Shown here: in pieces, positions 59,085 through 64,000 of the stretch
Layout: every line of letters starts with the position of its first letter
Position numbering within the stretch: position 1 is the first letter of the stretch
NCBI RefSeq assembly: GCF_018812025.1
Contig: NC_063045.1
Span: 53,326,579-53,390,578, forward strand
DNA: 64,000 nt
Direction of reading: 5' to 3'
Source of the DNA: Megalobrama amblycephala
Lineage: Eukaryota > Chordata > Actinopteri > Cypriniformes > Xenocyprididae
Program-made: the position numbers and the translations under genes
The notes under the pieces: model-generated
What the model was told of the DNA's origin: nothing
The model's database searches: none
The model's input: only the letters and a program-made list of their open reading frames with translations

Positions 59085-59968
59085 AGTTACACTTTATTTT
59101 AAAGGTCCCGTTTTTCGTGTTTTTTTTGAAGCTTTGATTGTGTTTATAGTGTGCAATATAACATGTGTTCATGTTTCGCGTGTAAAAAAACACAGTATTT
59201 TTCACATAATTTACTTATCTGTATACCGCTGTTTCCACTGTCATAAAAACGGGCTGATGACTTCCTTGTTCTATGAAGTCCCTCCTTCAGAAATACGTAA
59301 CGAGTTCTGATTGTGTCAGCGGTTCCTGTGTTGTGATTCGACAGCAGCTTAGCGCTCCTTGCCCGGAAAGGTCACGCCTCTTACCATATCGTGGAGATGC
59401 ACGCGCTCAGTGTTACTGTAAACATGTCTTTAATTTTACCCTATCAATTTGAGACGGAATCAGACCCGGTGATTGGACTGCGGGATGAAAATAACAGCGT
59501 TTCGACGACATGGCGACAAACACACTCTACAAACGCAACTCTTGTGTATTCCTGTGGGCGGAGGTTAGTCAAAAAACTGTTTTAGTGACGTCATTAAAGA
59601 AGGAAGTAGAGGGATGTAGTCCAAACTGGCCGTTCGATGTAGGCGACTTCTGTTAAATAAAATATCTCGCTTGGCATTGAACTTTGAGCTTTAAAATTTT
59701 ACAGATTTTATTTATACTCTAACAACAACATTACACACTAACTAAAGTTTGAAACATGGGATCACGAAGAACGGGACCTTTAAGGAGTCTGTTTTACAGT
59801 TATACATTTATGTACTGAGTAATAATTATTAACTACATGTACAGTACTCATAGACTGGGTTTTGATTTATGATTAGTTACATGTAATTATGCATAATTTA
59901 TAGTTATTACTACAGTAACTACTTGTAACATGAGTAACAAGGACACTGTATGATAAAGTGTTACCTAC
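59085..59968. mobile_element. Outer repeat split by a TTAA MITE
   Basis: The left piece gttacactttattttaa (59086-59102) and the right piece ...ggacactgtatgataaagtgttacc (to 59968) are inverted ends of one repeat (gttacacttta / taaagtgttac). Between them lies the TTAA MITE 59099-59783, so the outer repeat was the target. Confidence 0.55.
59099..59783. mobile_element. TTAA MITE with ends aggtcccgttttt
   Basis: TTAA lies at 59099-59102 and 59780-59783. Inverted ends are aggtcccgtttttcgtg and cacgaagaacgggacct. The inner ORF (59391-59585) encodes MSLILPYQFETESDPVIGLR and may be the 5' exon of a transposon accessory protein, as in other fish TTAA elements; this is tentative. Confidence 0.85.
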
Positions 59969-61739
59969 ATTTTTTCCCCTTTAGGGGCTCCATACATTAC
60001 AAGCTTTTACTGACAGATAAAAATAGAGCACCAAATCCACTTCAAGTGTCACTTAAAGTGATAATGATTATTTGTAGCGCATTCCTATGGGGGAAAAAAA
60101 AGCTAAAAAAGGACATAACCACAGAATTTGGAGTGCAGATCCTGAACCGCAAAGCTACCACATCTCCCTTCCTGACCCGCAGTCTTCCGGGTTAAATGCT
60201 GCCTAACTGGTTCTTTGAAAGGCTAGGTTGATAAGACACACTTTTTTAAGTCGCCCTTTGCAAACATTAACCTCATGACCTTTGTATTTTCAGCCACAAA
60301 TCTAAACCACCAGGTGACAAGCAACCCACATTTAACTTTACACAAACCACACTGAGAAATACCGCTGGAGCCATTTATGCCATGACTGGCAGGTCAGAAA
60401 GGTGATCCATCAGCGATTGCCACTCTCATTGACTGCCGAGGGCTTTGGCTGTCTCTGGGATTACAGGTTATAGAGCCTCTGCCTTTCCTATTTCAGATCT
60501 AGCACCTCTCATTGCCATGTTCATAACCCATCTCCTTGCTAAAGCCGTCTCTCTTATCAGCCGGATTGCCTTCCAGTTGATTGTTTGTGAACAATCACTG
60601 CTTCCATTATTATGGAGGTATTTCTGCGGGTCGCCCCGCTGAGACGAGGCATCCAGATGAGTGCTTCTGTGCCAAAACAGTATGACCTTATATAAGAGGC
60701 AGAGGCAAGGTCATTGCTTTCAAATGACAACAAACCTGATCTCCAATAGCTCTTTTGTTAGCTGCGCGGCACGGATGAAAACATAGGGAAAATCTGTGGC
60801 TTTCCCTCTGGGCGGCCGGCAACAAAAAAGCTCTCTTCATTTAACCCTTTGGCTTTGTAAGCGTTCCCTCGATGGCCTCTTTTTAGATACAAGCTGGATA
60901 TTGACCCTGAAATATATAAGATCAATCTCAACACAAGAGAACTTGGAATGAGAGCTTTGTCCATGCAAGGAATGAGGTCTCAAGGACCAACTAGTCTGAG
61001 TTATGACTGAATGACTGAAATAGGCTGGGCTAGGGTCATGACTACAAGACACCAATCAGACACATTTCTCAAAGAGATAAATAGATGCTAAACGCAGCCT
61101 TTCAGTAGGGTAACCGACAGATATTCAATAAATAAAAAAGGCTAAATATCTGTAGCTTGAAAAAGATGGAGGTGTATTATGGATTATGCATAATAACATG
61201 AGGCTTGCTCATAGCAGGCCTTGAAATATGATCAAAAGAAGTATCATCTAAGGTGGTGAATTTGTTTTGCATTGAGTTGGCTGTAGAAATGATGCTTTTA
61301 AATGATAAATTTAGAGACTTCTTGAAGAGGGGTTTACCATCTGGAAGGCTCTACTACAATAAGGATGACCACTGAACTGAGGGTCAGTGAGAGAGTTTCA
61401 GGCCAGTTCACTTGTGCTGATAATTACACACTGATCTTCTACATCCATTGTTATGCATCAGTAAGAATGTGCTAAAAAACTACTAATTAATCACTAATAT
61501 TTTCAAATGTTTATGATGTTACATTATACAGTATCTATATAATTTTCAGCTTGTTGCAAATGTTTACATTTCAAAGTTTAGATTTCATGAAATGATTATG
61601 ATTATTTGTAGCAAATATAAAAACACAAACATTTAATATCATTAACAAAAATTCAAATTGGTAATTCTGGACTACTGTTGAGACCGTATTGATGTATCCT
61701 CATATCGATGGCTGATGAAACAGAATTTATTAATTTTTT
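59969..61739. other. Intergenic, candidate conserved non-coding DNA
   Basis: Bases 60180-60960 are non-repetitive and GC-balanced, with many short AT cores; no splice-bounded exon with a known domain is seen. The stretch 61000-61740 is AT-rich and featureless. Confidence 0.35.
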
Positions 61740-61960
61740 CCTTTTTAGTTATGATCACAAACACGTTAATTTCCAACATACTTTGGGATAATTTTAAGCT
61801 AGCAATACAGTCATTTTTTTAACAATACCTGAGTTAAATAAAACTATCCAGAAGGTTGGGCAAACATTTAACCCAACCTGTGGGTTAAAACAACCCAGTT
61901 GCTGGGTTTGTCCATTTTCAGCCCAATTTGGGTTGCTTTTAACCCAGCAGGGTTTTTTTC
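61740..61960. mobile_element. Single arm of the 54250-54803 MITE
   Basis: The sequence gagttaaataaaactatcca, gcaaacatttaacccaacct and cccagttgctgggtttgtcc attttca matches the right arm of the MITE at 54250-54803. The left arm is missing. Confidence 0.85.
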
Positions 61961-63274
61961 TGTACCGACTAACAATTTTTGAAAATACAAACACTTTCAC
62001 TAATCCGAAAACTTCTGTCAGAATGGATTTATGAATGATTTACACAAACATTAATTCTGCTTGCGTTTCATGAATGACTCACATTTCCCGCACATTGTTT
62101 TTTTCCCGTCAATCACAGTTCATTATTGTGATTTAATTAACTTCAAATTTATCCACCTCCCAGAACATTCAAACAAAAACTTCCAAATAAGTTGGAAATA
62201 TTACACAAATAATCAAAAGTCTGGCTATGGAAGGCTACTACCAGACAGGCTCCTATACATTTTTGGAGAGTATTGTTAGCACACTAAAGCATAGCACTGC
62301 TCTCTGAGAAGTTGTCTCTCTCTTTAACACAACCAGTCAAACATCCTGACTTGACTCTAATATACAGAGAGTATTTTATCTAGAGGAATCTCTGCAAATC
62401 CAAAATCTTTTTTCACAATCTCCAAAACGTTTCTAATATGAAACAACAAGCTGGTGGAAGCAGTCTGTATAACATGAAATAAAGTCTCCCTATCAATATA
62501 AAAGCCCACGTTCACTCTCTACATTTCACACAATCATGTGTGTAATGCATCAGGATGATCAAGCCCTGTAATAAATGCCACATCCACTCCGTGTTGACAT
62601 GGTGCTGTCATCATTAACATACTTCGGCTCTCTGCACACTTCAACATTCAGAGTAATGAAATAATGGCTGATGTTAGTGTGAGCTGCTCTTTTTCACAGC
62701 TGTTCCTACCCATTAGGGAGAGGGAGAGAGAGAGAGAGCACAGACTGGTCATATCGAGACGAATGAGGCAGTTCATTGGAACATGCATTGTATCCAGTCC
62801 CACAACGCACTGCAGTACGCCCGTGTCACTGAACAAACACTCTGGAGCCTCTGTTCTCCCGCCTATGTCACAGGTAATCTTGTTCTGTCTTAGTCATACT
62901 GGCCTGAGCACCGAGAGGCTTCATCACTCTCGTCTGGACCCGAGAAAAGCAGACAGGGAAGGTCAGTGGAAAGGGCGTGTTGGAAGGAGGGATACTGTCA
63001 GTTCTCGTCTGCAGTGAAGGACTAGAGGGGGAAATACAAGGGAAAGATCAGGGCAACTTCACTGACAGAACAGACTTTACAATCAGGAGGAAGAGAGGAC
63101 CACTGCATAACACACTACAGCGATTTGTTAAACTACAATAACACTTTACTATTTCCGTCAGGAGAGCGTTTGATGTTACACGCATCATTGATGAGAGCAC
63201 CTGCTCAATGAGCAGATGCTGAAGTGTCTGGCTGCACGAAGACACAGTGAAAAACACATTCACTTAATGCCAAG
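61961..63274. other. Intergenic, GA microsatellite
   Basis: Bases 62717-62739 are (GA)n. The ORFs at 62648-62836 (minus) and 62664-63017 (plus) overlap it and have no domain. Nothing else is recognised. Confidence 0.4.
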
Positions 63275-63425
63275 CAGGGTTGGCTGTAACTTATTACTAA
63301 GGAATTAATTACTGTCATTTAATTACTTTTTCCCTGAAAAAGTAAAGGGATTACTTTTAATTTTTCTGTAATTTAATTATACAGTTCTGATGTAATCACA
63401 TTAAAAACTGTATAGACTAGAACAA
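63275..63425. mobile_element. hAT-type end fragment (family of 36757)
   Basis: The motif cagggttggctgtaacttat followed by attactttttccctgaaaaa gtaaagggattactttt matches the left part of the relic at 36757-37965. Confidence 0.65.
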
Positions 63426-63446
63426 TTCTATATAAAATAAGTCGAT

Positions 63447-63949
63447 TTAAAGGCACAATATGTAATTGTTCGCCACTAGAGGTCGCCTATTCAAAACAAA
63501 GGCGTAGCTTGATGATGCCGAGTTTGAGCTCGGAATCATTGGAGATGTCGTCTTCACCTCACAGCCTGAGGAAAAGAATCGGATGGTACTCGGGAAGAAA
63601 TCATATTCGTGGATGAGTTTATTAATGTTACTGTAGTATGAAGCAGAGCAGGGCCGAGTGATGTTGGAGCTGAACGAGGCCGCTGGAGCGATTATGAGAG
63701 ACAAATGAGTGCGGCATACGTCTCGAGAGCAGCAGAACTTTTAAATCCGAGGATAAGGTGGGTATGATGTCACTGATAGGCGACGCAAGGACACGGTCCG
63801 TGTCCTGGTTCAAATTGCTTATTTCTCTGGATTTAAACATTCTTGGAAACATCTGGGATAATGTAAGTACACAAGTCAACAAAATATATAACACTGTTGT
63901 AGTAGTTTTTGATTATTTTAATCCAAAATCGTACATATTGTGTCTTTAA
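63447..63949. mobile_element. TTAA MITE with ends aggcacaatatgtaa
   Basis: TTAA lies at 63447-63450 and 63946-63949, with inverted ends aggcacaatatgta and tacatattgtgtct. It is 503 bp and non-coding. The small ORFs across it (63447-63704 and 63628-63894, minus; 63758-63949, plus) are translations of the repeat. Confidence 0.9.
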
Positions 63950-63985
63950 CATCCAAATTAATGTTTTTAATATAAACTTTTCCTT

Positions 63986-64000
63986 TTAAAGGTGCCCTCG
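63986..64000 (+). mobile_element. Start of another TTAA element, cut by window end
   Basis: TTAA (63986-63989) plus aggtgccctcg matches the inverted right end of the THAP-bearing element at 24600-25064 (...gagcacctttaa). Only 15 bases are visible. Confidence 0.45.

Overview
This window is nuclear DNA from a teleost fish, most likely a cypriniform (carp, minnow or zebrafish relative). Exons are short with GT-AG introns, dinucleotide microsatellites are frequent, and the spacer DNA is packed with small DNA transposons of the kind that fills cyprinid genomes: TTAA-flanked MITEs, hAT-type MITEs, Tc1-like elements and THAP-bearing relics. Species and paralog cannot be fixed from sequence alone.

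The only gene I can support is the 3' end of a Musashi-2 RNA-binding protein gene (msi2) on the plus strand. Three coding exons are visible: 10416-10595 (a 180-nt symmetric exon), 15200-15354 and 21153-21194 (ending with the family's conserved C-terminus and a TGA). They are followed by a 3'UTR that appears to contain a 118-bp intron and to run to about 23.29 kb. The RRM-coding exons lie upstream of the window. Bases 1-10415 look like the preceding intron, with a Tc1-like pair at 3.5-6.1 kb and several MITEs. Introns 10596-15199 and 15355-21152 hold a palindromic THAP-bearing element, a composite hAT-like element, a tRNA-derived SINE and further MITEs.

From about 23.3 kb to the end I find no convincing protein-coding gene. 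This is a roughly 40-kb transposon-rich intergenic stretch (or the intron of an unseen gene). Landmarks are a THAP-bearing TTAA element (24.6-25.1 kb), a nearly perfect 372+372 bp inverted repeat (29.0-29.9 kb), a Tc1/mariner relic with an internal inversion (30.8-31.6 kb), a hAT-type MITE with a perfect 8-bp target duplication (32.1-32.7 kb), a possible transposon accessory ORF (35.4-35.7 kb), a BED-finger hAT relic nested in a MITE (36.5-38.2 kb), an inverted MITE pair carrying another MITE (39.9-40.8 kb), a 2.2-kb satellite of 62-bp units with higher-order structure (42.4-44.6 kb), a MITE carrying a templated insertion (46.1-47.4 kb), and further TIR or foldback elements at 49.7, 54.3, 57.2, 58.6, 59.1, 61.8 and 63.4 kb. 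Non-repetitive stretches between them (for example 38.4-39.6, 52.4-54.1 and 60.2-61.0 kb) could include conserved regulatory DNA, but that needs alignment.

I found no clearly new biological system. The most notable items are the msi2 alternative exon, the 62-bp satellite with its duplicated multi-unit block, the 99% identical large palindrome, and the rearranged or nested transposons.
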